In this document: positions 8,762-18,001 of the stretch, piece by piece
Layout: the number at the start of each line of letters is the position of its first letter
How positions within the stretch are numbered: position 1 is the stretch's first letter
Source: Candidatus Scybalocola faecigallinarum
Lineage (GTDB): Bacteria; Bacillota; Clostridia; Lachnospirales; Lachnospiraceae
Direction of reading: 5' to 3'
DNA: 58,987 bases
NCBI GenBank assembly: GCA_018711005.1
Contig: DVIT01000058.1
Location: 1 to 58,987, forward strand
Notes under the pieces: generated by a model
What the model was told of the DNA's origin: nothing
Databases searched by the model: none
What the model saw: the letters and a program-made list of their open reading frames with translations, nothing else
Translations under genes and position numbers: made by a program

Positions 8762-9163
8762 TTACTTATGATACGCTTTTGTCTCCAGTTTCACGATCTG
8801 CTTTTGCAGTTCATTAATCTCCGTCTTTAAATTTTCGATCTCTTTGCCGGACTCCTCCAGGCGGATCTGGGCGGAAATAAGCTCATGCTTAAGGTCATAT
8901 TCCACTTTATCCTTATCTTCGATCTCCTGTTCCAGCAGCTCGATCTGGCTCTTTGCTTTATAATAGTCGTCTGCCATATTCAGTTCCAGCAGGATCTTCT
9001 GCATATCTGAGTTCAGACGGCGGTAATTGGGTGTGTCATTCAGTTCGGCCATCTTGTTATTTATGTATAAGGCAATCTTCTGAAGATACTCCTCGCCTTC
9101 ATATCCGCTAAGCGTATAAACCTTGCCGCCGATCACGACCTGTATATCTGTTTTTGATGACAT
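8762..9163 (-). CDS. zapA: Cell division protein ZapA
   Basis: ZapA binds FtsZ and bundles protofilaments at the division ring. The 133-residue protein opens with the family start IQVVIGGKVYTLSG, then a helical head (ALYINNKMAEL), then a long coiled coil (about residues 65-130) rich in Glu, Lys and Leu used for dimer and tetramer formation. A ribosome site TTAGGAGG precedes the ATG. It has its own promoter (9204-9232) and terminator (8715-8753), so it is a single-gene unit. It lies beside ruvB, not in a division operon. Confidence 0.88.
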   Translation of the reverse strand: MSSKTDIQVVIGGKVYTLSGYEGEEYLQKIALYINNKMAELNDTPNYRRLNSDMQKILLELNMADDYYKAKSQIELLEQEIEDKDKVEYDLKHELISAQIRLEESGKEIENLKTEINELQKQIVKLETKAYHK

Positions 9164-9203
9164 GAAGCAGTCCTCCTAACCCTTATTCTTCGTGAATACA
9201 TTT

Positions 9204-9232
9204 ATTATAAACGAAAGCACCAAAAAGCACAA
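9204..9232 (-). promoter_or_regulatory. Promoter of zapA
   Basis: Minus strand TTGTGC (9227-9232), 17-bp spacer, TATAAT (9204-9209). It places the start about 35 nt upstream of the zapA ATG, downstream of the ruvB stop. Confidence 0.65.
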
Positions 9233-9258
9233 CCCTGAAAAAACAGCAGCCCCGGGAT

Positions 9259-10257
9259 TCACTGGGGAGGACGCAGGCCGAAATGCTCATAAGCCGCCGG
9301 TGTGACAACCCGTCCCCTTGGCGTCCGGGAAAGGAGGCCGTTTTTGATCAAATAGGGCTCATAGACATCTTCCAGCGTGGACGCGTCCTCGCCGATAGCC
9401 GCAGCAAGGGTATCCAGGCCCACCGGTTTTCCGTCAAACTTATCGATCATGGTCATAATAATGGCCCGGTCAATATGATCCAGCCCCAAAGAATCGATTT
9501 CCAGCAGATCCAAAGCTTCCGCCGCAATATCCGCTGTGATCACCCCGTCATAACGCACCTGAGCATAATCCCGCACCCGCTTTAAAAGCCGGTTGGCCAG
9601 TCTTGGGGTTCCCCGGGAACGGCGGGCCAGCTCCAGGGCGCCGTAGGCATTGATCTCCACATTCAGCAGCCTGGCTGAACGGCAGATGATCTGGCTCAGC
9701 TCCTGGGGCGTATAAAATTCCAGGCGGCTGACCACGCCGAAACGGTCTCTTAACGGCGCTGTTAAAAGCCCGGCGCGGGTAGTCGCTCCCACTAATGTAA
9801 ATCTTGGCAGATCCAGCCGGACAGAGCGGGCGGTGGCCCCTTTTCCGATCATAATATCAATAGCAAAATCTTCCATGGCCGGATACAGCACTTCTTCCAC
9901 CTGACGGTTCAGCCGGTGGATCTCGTCAATAAACAAAAGATCTCCTTCGCTGAGACTGTTCAGTATCGCGGCGATCTCTCCCGGCTTTTCAATGGCCGGG
10001 CCGCTGGTCACCTTCAGGTTTACGTTCATCTCATTGGCAATGATCCCTGCCAGGGTTGTCTTTCCCAGTCCCGGAGGCCCGTAAAACAGTACATGATCCA
10101 GCGGTTCCTCTCTCTGCTTTGCAGCCTCAATATAAATCTTTAAGGTTTCCTTTGCCTTTGTCTGTCCAATATAATCTTTAAGGAGCTTTGGCCGCAGGTT
10201 ATTTTCAATTTTAATATCTTCTTCCACCAGCTCAGTGGTGATGATTCGACGGTTCAT
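9259..10257 (-). CDS. ruvB: Holliday junction branch migration helicase RuvB
   Basis: AAA+ motor that, with RuvA, drives branch migration at Holliday junctions. Walker A GPPGLGKT at residues 60-67, Walker B LLFIDE ending at Glu112, sensor GATTRAG, then a RuvB C-terminal winged helix ([17 protein letters not shown]). At 332 residues it has normal length. It lies 30 bp after ruvA and shares its promoter, which carries an SOS-like box. Confidence 0.97.
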   Translation of the reverse strand: MNRRIITTELVEEDIKIENNLRPKLLKDYIGQTKAKETLKIYIEAAKQREEPLDHVLFYGPPGLGKTTLAGIIANEMNVNLKVTSGPAIEKPGEIAAILNSLSEGDLLFIDEIHRLNRQVEEVLYPAMEDFAIDIMIGKGATARSVRLDLPRFTLVGATTRAGLLTAPLRDRFGVVSRLEFYTPQELSQIICRSARLLNVEINAYGALELARRSRGTPRLANRLLKRVRDYAQVRYDGVITADIAAEALDLLEIDSLGLDHIDRAIIMTMIDKFDGKPVGLDTLAAAIGEDASTLEDVYEPYLIKNGLLSRTPRGRVVTPAAYEHFGLRPPQ

Positions 10258-10287
10258 GCCATCCTCCTTATCAAAAATTCCATCTGT

Positions 10288-10899
10288 TTATAATGTGAGT
10301 ATTTTTTTCAGTGCCATTTTTAAAATAGCGTCGCTGCCCATATCTTCTGTGATCTCACACTGGCGTATGGCCTGAAGGGCCTGTGTCTGGCTGTAGCCTA
10401 AAGCAACCATGGCCAGGATCGCCTCATTTTTACTGTCCGAAGATCCGGATCCTTCCGGAAGGCTGTCTGCAGCTGCATCGTTTTCCAACGCATCTTCCAG
10501 GCTCAGCTTATCCTTTAATTCAAGGATCAGCTTTTGGGCCGTCTTGCTGCCGATTCCCGGCGCCTTGGAGATGGTCTTTACATCTCCCGCCAAAACAGCG
10601 AACCTGAGATCATCCGGCGAAATGGCGGATAAAATTCCAAGAGCCCCTTTAGGGCCAATGCCATTGACTGTGATCAGGAGCTTGAAAATATTCAGGTCAT
10701 CCCGAGTCAAAAAACCGTAAAGACAAAGATTATCTTCACGGACATAAAGGTATGTATATATTTTTACCATATTTCCCCGCTGGGGCAGACGCTGGAGCGA
10801 GGATACCGGAATAAAGATCTGATACCCCATGCCGTTATTCTCTACGACAATATAATCCGGTCCTGTCATCTCAAGCTGTCCTTTTATATATGCGATCAT
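10288..10899 (-). CDS. ruvA: Holliday junction DNA helicase subunit RuvA
   Basis: RuvA binds the four-way junction and loads RuvB. The protein starts [10 protein letters not shown] with an N-terminal OB fold, then helix-hairpin-helix motifs ([17 protein letters not shown] and [17 protein letters not shown]), a variable acidic linker and a C-terminal RuvB-binding domain ([13 protein letters not shown]). The start at 10899 is preferred over in-frame starts further upstream, because the promoter -10 lies at 10973-10978 and AAGGGAGA precedes this ATG. Length is 203 residues, normal for the family. Confidence 0.95.
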   Translation of the reverse strand: MIAYIKGQLEMTGPDYIVVENNGMGYQIFIPVSSLQRLPQRGNMVKIYTYLYVREDNLCLYGFLTRDDLNIFKLLITVNGIGPKGALGILSAISPDDLRFAVLAGDVKTISKAPGIGSKTAQKLILELKDKLSLEDALENDAAADSLPEGSGSSDSKNEAILAMVALGYSQTQALQAIRQCEITEDMGSDAILKMALKKILTL

Positions 10900-10958
10900 T
10901 CCATTCTCCCTTTTCTTTTGCAGATTGCTGCCGCCACAGCTGTCCGGCAGCCCGGCCG

Positions 10959-11001
10959 CAAACATCAGTTCTATTATATGGGATTTCCTTCGGGAAATCA
11001 A
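10959..11001 (-). promoter_or_regulatory. ruvAB promoter with SOS (LexA)-like box
   Basis: Minus strand TTGATT (10996-11001), 17 bp, TATAAT (10973-10978). Directly after the -10, AGAACTGATGTTTG (10959-10972) resembles the Gram-positive LexA site, GAAC-N4-GTTC with one mismatch. It covers the likely start point, where a repressor would block. LexA control of ruvAB is common in bacteria; here it is inferred. Confidence 0.6.
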
Positions 11002-11017
11002 CTATAGATTTGTACAC

Positions 11018-11046
11018 TTGCCAATCCCGGAGGCAGCAACTATAAT
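11018..11046 (+). promoter_or_regulatory. Promoter of the yprB-like gene
   Basis: TTGCCA (11018-11023), 17-bp spacer, TATAAT (11041-11046), then AAAGGAGA before the ATG at 11087. It is divergent from the ruvAB promoter, with only 16 bp between the two -35 elements. Confidence 0.7.
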
Positions 11047-11086
11047 GAAATGAGACCCGAAGCAATCGATATATAAAGGAGATTTT

Positions 11087-12286
11087 ATGGTTACACGCAC
11101 ATATACGATCACAGAAAAAGATTTTCCTTCTGCCTGTACCGATGCCATTGAACTGATCCAGAATGAACCTCTGCTTCGATCAGGCGTCTTTTTTGATATT
11201 GAAACTACCGGCTTTTCCCCGGCTTCCTGCGCCCTTTATCTCATGGGGTGCTGCACGTTTGACGGCAGGCACTGGCAGCTTACCCAGTGGATGGCTGAGG
11301 ACGAAAGCCTTGAGGAACAGCGCATGGTTTTAGAGCATTTCCTGAAGGCGATTGAAAATGCCCCTGCAATTATTTCCTACAATGGCACAACCTTTGACCT
11401 GCCCTTTATTGAGAAAAAATGTATGCAGGCCGGTCTTTCCCCGGATTTTTCCCGCTGGAACCATGTGGATCTTTATAAAGAAGTCCGTTCCCTAAAAACA
11501 CTGCTTTCCCTTGAGAACCTTAAGCAAAAAACCGTAGAACGCTTTCTTGGCATATACCGGGAGGACACCTATTCCGGCGGCGCGCTGATCCCCATTTACA
11601 AGGCTTATGTAAAAACCCACACCAGCGCTATGGAAGATCTTCTGCTGCTCCATAATTTTGAGGACATTAAGGATATGCTTTTTATCCTCCCTGTCCTTGC
11701 CTACCGCCGCGTCCTTTATGACGGCGACGTTTCCCTGTGCCGGGATCCCAAATCACAGTTCCCCGCTACAGGAGACGCTCATTCGCCCGGCGCTGCTGTG
11801 GCCGGCACACAGAAGCCTTGCACCGGCTGCAGCCTTTCGGTGACTCTCACACCAAAGCTGGCGCTTCCGGCTGCCCTCCCGGAGAAAGTCATACCCCTTC
11901 CCGGGAAACCGGAACTGGCGCTGAAGCTTTGTGTCCGGCCCGGACAGCTCCGGCTTGATTTGCCCCTGATCCAGGGCGAAATGAAATACTTTTATGATAA
12001 TTTTAAAGATTACTATTATCTTCCTCAGGAAGACTATGCAATCCATAAAAGTATTGCCGCCTATGTGGATAAGGACTGCCGCAAAAAGGCAACTGCCAAA
12101 ACCTGCTACACCAAAAAGACAGGTGTGTTCCTTCCCCAGCCGGAAAAGATCATTTCACCTGCCTTTAAACGTCAATATGAGGACAAGGTCCTGTGGTTTG
12201 AGTACCGCCAGACCCTTTGGGACGATCCTGATTTTCTTTCCGCGATTCAGCGTTTTTTACGTCTTTTTGTCCAGGGGAGCTTCTGA
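11087..12286 (+). CDS. RNase H-like exonuclease-fold protein, YprB family
   Basis: A DnaQ/RNase H-like domain (about residues 30-200) with the acidic metal-binding motif FFDIETTG (Asp37, Glu39), then SYNGTTFDLPF and later NFEDIKDM, which fit the remaining acidic positions. The family is Bacillus YprB, a putative 3'-5' exonuclease of unknown substrate. The remaining C-terminal half is a mixed region without a clear domain and contains a Pro/Ala-rich linker. The start has TAAAGGAG at good spacing. It is transcribed divergently from ruvA, which hints at a nucleic-acid role but does not prove one. The last 40 bp overlap the convergent membrane-protein gene. Confidence 0.75.
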   Translation: MVTRTYTITEKDFPSACTDAIELIQNEPLLRSGVFFDIETTGFSPASCALYLMGCCTFDGRHWQLTQWMAEDESLEEQRMVLEHFLKAIENAPAIISYNGTTFDLPFIEKKCMQAGLSPDFSRWNHVDLYKEVRSLKTLLSLENLKQKTVERFLGIYREDTYSGGALIPIYKAYVKTHTSAMEDLLLLHNFEDIKDMLFILPVLAYRRVLYDGDVSLCRDPKSQFPATGDAHSPGAAVAGTQKPCTGCSLSVTLTPKLALPAALPEKVIPLPGKPELALKLCVRPGQLRLDLPLIQGEMKYFYDNFKDYYYLPQEDYAIHKSIAAYVDKDCRKKATAKTCYTKKTGVFLPQPEKIISPAFKRQYEDKVLWFEYRQTLWDDPDFLSAIQRFLRLFVQGSF

Positions 12287-13098
12287 GTGATCTCCTCTTT
12301 GGGCAGCTTTTGCGTAATCTCCTCTGCAGGCGGCTTTTGCGCAGCTTCATCTGCGGCAGCCTCCTGTTTTTTTTCATTAAAGGAACGGATCACATCTGCG
12401 GCGCTGACAACCATATCCTGGATCGTGTCCTCGGAAACTTCGGTCACAGCCTTTCTGTGTTCCACCACTTTAAGATAGGATTTCTTTTTAGAACGCTGAG
12501 TTATGCCGGAAAAAAATTCCTCATAGTCATCATGGATCACCCACGGCGCCATACTGCATACGGCCCTCCAGCCTTCTTCCATCATACCGGCAGCTTTTCC
12601 CTTGACAATACACCGGTACACATGAAACCGTTTATCACATAAGATCACATCATACTGCACCAGCTCATCACTGCTGGCATAATAAGGCTTGCCGAAACAT
12701 GCGATCAGATCATCAATGCGTAAAAGCTTTACAGACGGGTTCCAGGATTTTATATAAACAAGAATAAAATGCCGGGTCACAAACATATACCGGTCAAAAA
12801 ATAAGGTTCGGTCCTCCTCAAGCTCCTGGAAAAATTCAGCCCGCTCCTCAAGCGAAACACCTTTAAACAGCTGATTTTCAAAATTAAACGCTTTGACAAG
12901 AAAATAAAGCCCTATGATCAGGATCAGCGCACAGGAAATGATCCCGCAAATGTAAGCATATTTGCTGGCAGGATCATAAATCTGGATCATCTCGGACAAA
13001 ATAGAATACAGGACGCTCCCGCCAAAGATCAGGACCGCCGCACCAATCACCAGGTGTACTACATAACTTCTCAACTTAACAAGGCTGTATTTTTCCAT
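12247..13098 (-). CDS. Membrane protein of unknown function (YcxB-like)
   Basis: Two membrane helices lie at about residues 11-33 and 47-70, followed by a soluble domain of about 150 residues (FVTRHFILVYIKSWNPSVKLL and onward) that resembles YcxB-type C-terminal domains only loosely. The C-terminal tail is low-complexity, with the unit EEITQKLPK nearly repeated twice, and ends in a basic cluster. The ATG at 13098 is chosen since AGAGGTGG precedes it; the frame remains open upstream to 13248 but without a ribosome site. The 3' end overlaps the yprB-like gene by 40 bp on the other strand, exactly where the repeats lie. I do not recognise a function. Confidence 0.6.
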   Translation of the reverse strand: MEKYSLVKLRSYVVHLVIGAAVLIFGGSVLYSILSEMIQIYDPASKYAYICGIISCALILIIGLYFLVKAFNFENQLFKGVSLEERAEFFQELEEDRTLFFDRYMFVTRHFILVYIKSWNPSVKLLRIDDLIACFGKPYYASSDELVQYDVILCDKRFHVYRCIVKGKAAGMMEEGWRAVCSMAPWVIHDDYEEFFSGITQRSKKKSYLKVVEHRKAVTEVSEDTIQDMVVSAADVIRSFNEKKQEAAADEAAQKPPAEEITQKLPKEEITQKLPWTKRRKKR

Positions 13099-13171
13099 AA
13101 TCCACCTCTGCACCATAAGGCCGGTGCAGCAAAAACCGCTGCTTTTCCGGCCAGACTGTTCTCCTGTTTTT

Positions 13172-13205
13172 AAAAAGCAGGAATATAGACTTATATTCCT
13201 GCTTT
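13172..13205 (-). terminator. Terminator after the S1 gene
   Basis: On the minus strand AAAGCAGGAATATA pairs with TATATTCCTGCTTT around a 4-nt loop (14-bp perfect stem), followed by TTTTT. It lies about 55 bp after the stop of the S1-domain gene. Confidence 0.8.
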
Positions 13206-13259
13206 CTGTGAAATCCCGGCGCCCCGTAAGGCCGCCGGTGACCCTCATGGGATCCCATA

Positions 13260-14354
13260 TTATTCTTCTTCTGTTGTGGATTCTTCCTGATCAGCCTTTT
13301 CAGTGTTCTCCATCGCTTTAATGCTCAGGCTGATCTTGCGGTCTGCCTCATTAAAGTCTACAACTTTTGCTGTGATAGTCTGGCCTACAGAAAGAACATC
13401 GGATGGCTTTTCAACATGTTCTCTGGAAATCTGAGATACATGAAGGAGAGCATCTACGCCTGGCTCCAGTTCAATAAATGCGCCAAAATCTGTCATTCTG
13501 GCAACCTTGCCTTCAACAACATTGCCAACAGCGTACTTTTCAGCAGCTGTAAGCCATGGATTTGTCTCAGGGAACTTAAGGCTTAATGCGATCTTGTCGC
13601 CCTGGATGTCTTTGATCAGGACTTTAATGTCATCGCCCACTTTTAAGAACTTCTTAGGGTTGTCCACACGGCCCCAGGACATTTCAGAAATGTGGAGCAG
13701 GCCGTCAGCGCCGCCAAGATCGATAAATGCGCCAAAATCTGTAATATTCTTAACTTTTCCTTCAACAGTCATGCCGGCAGAGATCCGTTCCAGAAGTTCT
13801 TTCTGCTTCTGAGCCTTTTCAGCAACTAACAGCTGCTTTCTGTCACCGATGATACGGCGTTTTCTCGGATTAAACTCTGTGATCACAAAAGAGATCTCCT
13901 GTCCGTCATACTTGGAAAGATTCTTTTCATAAACATCAGATACAAGGCTGGCAGGAATAAATACGCGGGTTTCCTCAACAACAACGCTTAAGCCGCCGTC
14001 AAGAACCTGGGCAACCTTTGCTGTAAGGACTTCGTGATTTTCATAAGCTTCTTCAAGTCTCTTGTTGCCTTTTTCAGCAGCCAGTCTCTTGTAAGTAAGA
14101 AGGACCTGTCCTTCACCGTCGTTTACCTTCAGAACTTTTGCCTGGAGGGTATCGCCAACGTGTACAACCTGGGTCAGATCAAGGTTCGGTGTGTTGGAAT
14201 ATTCATTTCTTGTGATGATTCCGTCTGCTTTGTAACCTATATTTAAGATAATCTCGTCTTCTTTGACGTCGATTACGGTACCTTCCACGACTTCTCCTGT
14301 TCTTATTGTTTTTAATGATGCCTCCAATAATTGTTCAAAACTCATTTCAGACAT
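13260..14354 (-). CDS. 30S ribosomal protein S1-like RNA-binding protein (four S1 domains)
   Basis: Four S1 OB-fold repeats at about residues 20-90, 107-172, 195-262 and 278-346, with the last two carrying the usual DFGAFI core. It probably helps mRNA bind the ribosome. In many clostridia this sequence is the C-terminal half of an IspH-S1 fusion; here it is a separate gene that overlaps ispH by 13 bp in another frame. Its ribosome site GAGGAGG is read inside ispH codons. Two starts are possible: ATG at 14354, and ATG at 14345 that shares ATGA with the ispH stop. The acidic tail (EESTTEEE) is typical. A terminator follows at 13172-13205. Confidence 0.9.
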   Translation of the reverse strand: MSEMSFEQLLEASLKTIRTGEVVEGTVIDVKEDEIILNIGYKADGIITRNEYSNTPNLDLTQVVHVGDTLQAKVLKVNDGEGQVLLTYKRLAAEKGNKRLEEAYENHEVLTAKVAQVLDGGLSVVVEETRVFIPASLVSDVYEKNLSKYDGQEISFVITEFNPRKRRIIGDRKQLLVAEKAQKQKELLERISAGMTVEGKVKNITDFGAFIDLGGADGLLHISEMSWGRVDNPKKFLKVGDDIKVLIKDIQGDKIALSLKFPETNPWLTAAEKYAVGNVVEGKVARMTDFGAFIELEPGVDALLHVSQISREHVEKPSDVLSVGQTITAKVVDFNEADRKISLSIKAMENTEKADQEESTTEEE

Positions 14355-15181
14355 GCTTGATGAACCTCCTCGATAATATTATTTGGGGTGGATGCCCCTG
14401 CGGTAATACCTACATTTCTCATAGATTTTACTTTCGCTAGATCTAAGTCAGTCAGTGTCTGTATATAGTAAGTATTTTCACATTCATTTTTACAAATCTC
14501 ATATAACTTCTGAGTATTTGAGCTATGACGTCCGCCAATAACGATCATGGCGTCTGCACGGGCTGCTATCTGTCTTGCTTCGGTCTGGCGCTCTTCCGTC
14601 GCATTGCAGATAGTATTTAAACATCTTATATCATAACCTTTTTTTGAAATAATTTCAACTAATTCTTTAAATTTATTGTAATTAAATGTCGTTTGTGATA
14701 CAATGCACAACTTCTCAGACGTCTCTGCACAAAATCTATCGGCTTCGTCAATGCTTTCAATGACGGTTACAGGGCTTTTACACCATCCTTTAATAGCTTC
14801 CACTTCCGGATGCCGGTCATTGCCAATAATAATGATGCTCCGCCCCTCATCGGCCTGGGCCTCTACAATTTTATGAATTTTCTTTACAAATGGGCATGTT
14901 GCATCCACAATACGCACGCCTCTTTTTTCCAGCTTTTCATATTCTGCTCTGGAAATACCATGAGACCGGACGACCACAGAAACTCCCGGGACAAGACGTT
15001 CGTCGTCCAGATCATCGATCACATCCACGCCGCGGCCCTTAAGATCAGCAACAACCTCCTCGTTATGGATAATGGGGCCGTATGTAAACACATTCCCTTT
15101 GCCGATCTCGTCATAAACCATATTGACCGCCCGCTTCACACCAAAGCAAAAACCGGCGGTCTTAGCAAGAATCACTTCCAT
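14342..15181 (-). CDS. ispH: 4-hydroxy-3-methylbut-2-enyl diphosphate reductase
   Basis: Last step of the MEP isoprenoid pathway, reducing HMBPP to IPP and DMAPP with a [4Fe-4S] cluster. Cluster ligands Cys12 (GFCFGVKRA), Cys96 (DATCPFVKK) and Cys192 (TICNATEERQ) are present, as is the proton-donor Glu126 (HPEVE). At 279 residues it is a single-domain IspH, without the S1 extension common in relatives; the S1 gene is adjacent. It overlaps cmk upstream by 10 bp, giving a cmk-ispH-S1 operon as widely seen in clostridia. Confidence 0.96.
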   Translation of the reverse strand: MEVILAKTAGFCFGVKRAVNMVYDEIGKGNVFTYGPIIHNEEVVADLKGRGVDVIDDLDDERLVPGVSVVVRSHGISRAEYEKLEKRGVRIVDATCPFVKKIHKIVEAQADEGRSIIIIGNDRHPEVEAIKGWCKSPVTVIESIDEADRFCAETSEKLCIVSQTTFNYNKFKELVEIISKKGYDIRCLNTICNATEERQTEARQIAARADAMIVIGGRHSSNTQKLYEICKNECENTYYIQTLTDLDLAKVKSMRNVGITAGASTPNNIIEEVHQACLK

Positions 15182-15852
15182 GCCGATGTCCTCCGCTCAT
15201 GATATAAATTTATAATTGCCCGGATCACCTGAGGAATGTCCATATCCGATGTATCCAGATAAACTGCATCCTCAGCCTGACGCAAAGGTGCCAGGGCGCG
15301 GTGGGTATCATCATAATCTCTTTTGGCAATACCGGCCTTAACATTTTCCAGGGTGTCGTCCTCGCCCCGTTCCATTAATTCATTATAGCGGCGCATGGCC
15401 CTGGCGTCCACAGAGGCTGTTAAATAAATTTTAAGGGGCGCATCCACAAGCACGTTGGTCCCAATATCCCGGCCATCCATAATCACATCATTAGACGCTG
15501 CCAGCTCCCGCTGAAGGCCTAAAAGCTTTTCCCGGACTTTTCCGTAGGCCCCGATGGCAGAAGCCATTTTGCCCACTTCCTCCTGGCGCAGCAGTCCGGT
15601 AACATTTTCCCCGTTCAGCAGCACCTGCTGAACGCCGTTTTCATATTGGATCGTCACTGAAACATTTTCAATGGCCCGGCCCACAGCCGCCTCATCCCCG
15701 GAAGGAATATGGTTGTTTAAAACATACAGGGCCAGGGCGCGGTACATTGCCCCTGTATCCACATAAATAAAGCCAAGCTCTTTGGCAACGGCCTTTGCAA
15801 TGGTGCTTTTCCCTGCACCGGAAGGCCCGTCCACAGCAATATTAAATCCCAC
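15172..15852 (-). CDS. cmk: (d)CMP kinase
   Basis: Phosphorylates CMP and dCMP with ATP. P-loop GPSGAGKST at residues 9-17, then YVDTGAMYRALALY for nucleotide binding, DGRDIGTNV for the CMP site and a lid with basic residues (RRYNELMERGED). 226 residues is normal for the family. The flavoprotein gene ends 12 bp upstream and ispH overlaps by 10 bp, so the three are likely one transcript. Confidence 0.95.
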   Translation of the reverse strand: MGFNIAVDGPSGAGKSTIAKAVAKELGFIYVDTGAMYRALALYVLNNHIPSGDEAAVGRAIENVSVTIQYENGVQQVLLNGENVTGLLRQEEVGKMASAIGAYGKVREKLLGLQRELAASNDVIMDGRDIGTNVLVDAPLKIYLTASVDARAMRRYNELMERGEDDTLENVKAGIAKRDYDDTHRALAPLRQAEDAVYLDTSDMDIPQVIRAIINLYHERRTSAWK

Positions 15853-15864
15853 TTTGATTACCTC

Positions 15865-17106
15865 CTAAAGGTTATTTCCTGCCAGCCACGCGCTGGACCA
15901 TGCGATCTGAAGGTTAAACCCGCCGGTAAGGGCATCCAGATCCAATACTTCCCCGGCAAAATACAAGCCCGAAACTTTTCGCGACTCCATGGTGGAAGGA
16001 TTGATCTCTTTTACGGAAACACCGCCCCGGGTAATGATCGCTTCGTTGTAATCCCGTGTTCCTTCCACAGTCATTGTCAGATTTTTTAACAGCCGGACCA
16101 GCTGGTGGCGTTCCTCCCTGCTGATGGCGTTGACTGTTTTTCGCCCGTCAATGCCGGACAGTTCAACGACCACAGGGATCAGTTTGGACGGGAGCAGCGC
16201 TGAAAGGCTGTTGCCAAACTGCCGGTTAATATTCTCCCCGAAATCTCTCAGGATGCGGGCATCCAGCTGTTCAAAAGACAGGGCCGGCTTCAGGTCAATG
16301 CACAGACGGATGGGCTCGCTTTTTTCCAATGCCTTTAAAATATAGGCGCTCCCGGATAAAATAAGGGGACCGCTGACACCGTAATGGGTAAAGAGCATTT
16401 CCCCAAAATCCTCGTACAGCTTCTTTTTCCCCTGATAAAACTCTGCACGGACATTTTTCAGGGAAAGGCCCTGAAGGCTCTTGCACCAGTCCTCACGAAT
16501 ATTTAAAGGCACCAGGGAAGGCATCAGCTTTGTTACCGTATGCCCGGCGTCTTTGGCAAATGCGTAGCCATCGCCATCCGAACCGGTGGATTTATACGAA
16601 AGGCCTCCGGTGGCCACAATGACACGGCTTGCCGGCAGCAGCTCTTTTTGATTTTCGTGGTCATATTCCACAGCCGCCACATGGCCGTCCCGGATCACGA
16701 TCCGTTTGGCTGTGCTTTTTAAGTGAATGCATACGCCCAGCTGCTTCATCTGACGTTCTAACACCCGGATCACATCGGACGATTTATCCGATGCGGGAAA
16801 TACCCGGTTCCCCCGCTCTGTTTTCAGCGGAAGGCCCAGTTCCTGAAGAAAAGCCATCATATCCTGGCTGTTAAAGGAGTAAAAGGCACTGTAGAGAAAT
16901 TTAGAATTTGTTACGACATTTTTCAGTAAGGTTTCCACATCGCAGTCATTGGTCACGTTGCACCGGCCCTTTCCGGTAATAAAAAGCTTTTTCCCAAGCT
17001 TTTCATTTTTTTCCAGGACATGAACCTTATGACCGCTCCTGGCTGCTGTAATGGCCGCCATCATCCCGGCCGCGCCGCCGCCGATAATTACTACATTATT
17101 TTCCAT
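15865..17106 (-). CDS. HI0933/YhiN-family FAD-dependent oxidoreductase
   Basis: The N-terminus has the dinucleotide-binding motif IIGGGAAGMM followed by GKGRCNVTN, which is diagnostic for the HI0933 (BaiN/YhiN) flavoprotein family. The C-terminus GLYFAGEVLDLDALTGG binds FAD. The substrate is unknown; one characterised clostridial relative, BaiN, acts in bile acid 7-alpha-dehydroxylation, but most members sit beside cmk as here and probably have a general role. 413 residues is full length. The RpiR regulator gene ends 9 bp upstream. Confidence 0.87.
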   Translation of the reverse strand: MENNVVIIGGGAAGMMAAITAARSGHKVHVLEKNEKLGKKLFITGKGRCNVTNDCDVETLLKNVVTNSKFLYSAFYSFNSQDMMAFLQELGLPLKTERGNRVFPASDKSSDVIRVLERQMKQLGVCIHLKSTAKRIVIRDGHVAAVEYDHENQKELLPASRVIVATGGLSYKSTGSDGDGYAFAKDAGHTVTKLMPSLVPLNIREDWCKSLQGLSLKNVRAEFYQGKKKLYEDFGEMLFTHYGVSGPLILSGSAYILKALEKSEPIRLCIDLKPALSFEQLDARILRDFGENINRQFGNSLSALLPSKLIPVVVELSGIDGRKTVNAISREERHQLVRLLKNLTMTVEGTRDYNEAIITRGGVSVKEINPSTMESRKVSGLYFAGEVLDLDALTGGFNLQIAWSSAWLAGNNL

Positions 17107-17115
17107 AGGCCGGCT

Positions 17116-17994
17116 CTACTCCTCCTCATTCCGGGAAGTTTTATATACTCCATATTCTTCCCATATATTTTCCAGTGTACGCATAGTTTCTGTAACTTTT
17201 TCTTTATTTTTCAGGCTAAGGGCTGTGATCAGAGCGTTGATCACGCTCATGGGCGCTACAAGGGAGTCTGCAATAGACGCCATGTTGCTTTCTGCAAACA
17301 GATTGTAGCCGGCATATTCTACCATAGGCGATGCAGCGCTGTCTGTCAGAGCGATCCCTACCGCCCCCCGGCGCTTTGAAAATTCCATAACCCGCACCGT
17401 GTCCATGGAATATCTTGGAAAGCTGATCCCAATGATCACATCCGCTTCACTGATCCGGTGAACGTCCTCCATAGACTCTGCCAGGCTGTTTGTACTTACA
17501 ATCTTCACGTTATCAAAAATATAATTCAGGTAATAGTAAAAAAATCTGGCCAGGACCTCTGAGCTTCGGCCACCGACAATATAAATCCGCCTTGCCCGGC
17601 AAATTGCCTCCACAGCGGCGTTAAACTCGTCTTTGTTCAGTTCGTCCAGGGTCTGTTTAATATTTTCATAATCTCCACGAAGAATGGAATCTGCAATATG
17701 GCCCTGTTCAACCCGGTCATTAGTAAGGGCCATCCTTTGAATAGAATTGAGACGATTTTTAACAATCTCCTCAAGAGCCTTCTGGAACTGAGGATAGCCT
17801 TTAAACCCCAGTTCTGTAGCAAATCTTACCACTGTAGACTCGCTGACCCCTACAATACTTCCCAGTTTTGCAGCCGTCAGACTTACAGCTTTGTCATAAT
17901 TTTCACAAATATAATTGGCAATCCTTTTCTGTCCTTTGCTGAAAGATTTATACGAATCCTGTATCTTTTTCAGCAAATCTGCTGCCACTTCCAT
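17116..17994 (-). CDS. MurR/RpiR family transcriptional regulator
   Basis: An N-terminal HTH_6 domain (about residues 1-77, with LGSIVGVSESTVVRFATELG as the helix-turn-helix) and a SIS sugar-phosphate-binding domain (about 125-260, IYIVGGRSSEVLARFF). Such regulators sense phosphosugars. The effector cannot be told. The gene lies 254 bp after the CoA-transferase operon and 9 bp before the flavoprotein, so its target could be either side or remote. The ATG at 17994 has GTGACAAAATGGAAG around it, a weak ribosome site. Confidence 0.87.
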   Translation of the reverse strand: MEVAADLLKKIQDSYKSFSKGQKRIANYICENYDKAVSLTAAKLGSIVGVSESTVVRFATELGFKGYPQFQKALEEIVKNRLNSIQRMALTNDRVEQGHIADSILRGDYENIKQTLDELNKDEFNAAVEAICRARRIYIVGGRSSEVLARFFYYYLNYIFDNVKIVSTNSLAESMEDVHRISEADVIIGISFPRYSMDTVRVMEFSKRRGAVGIALTDSAASPMVEYAGYNLFAESNMASIADSLVAPMSVINALITALSLKNKEKVTETMRTLENIWEEYGVYKTSRNEEE

Positions 17995-18001
17995 TTTGTC
18001 A

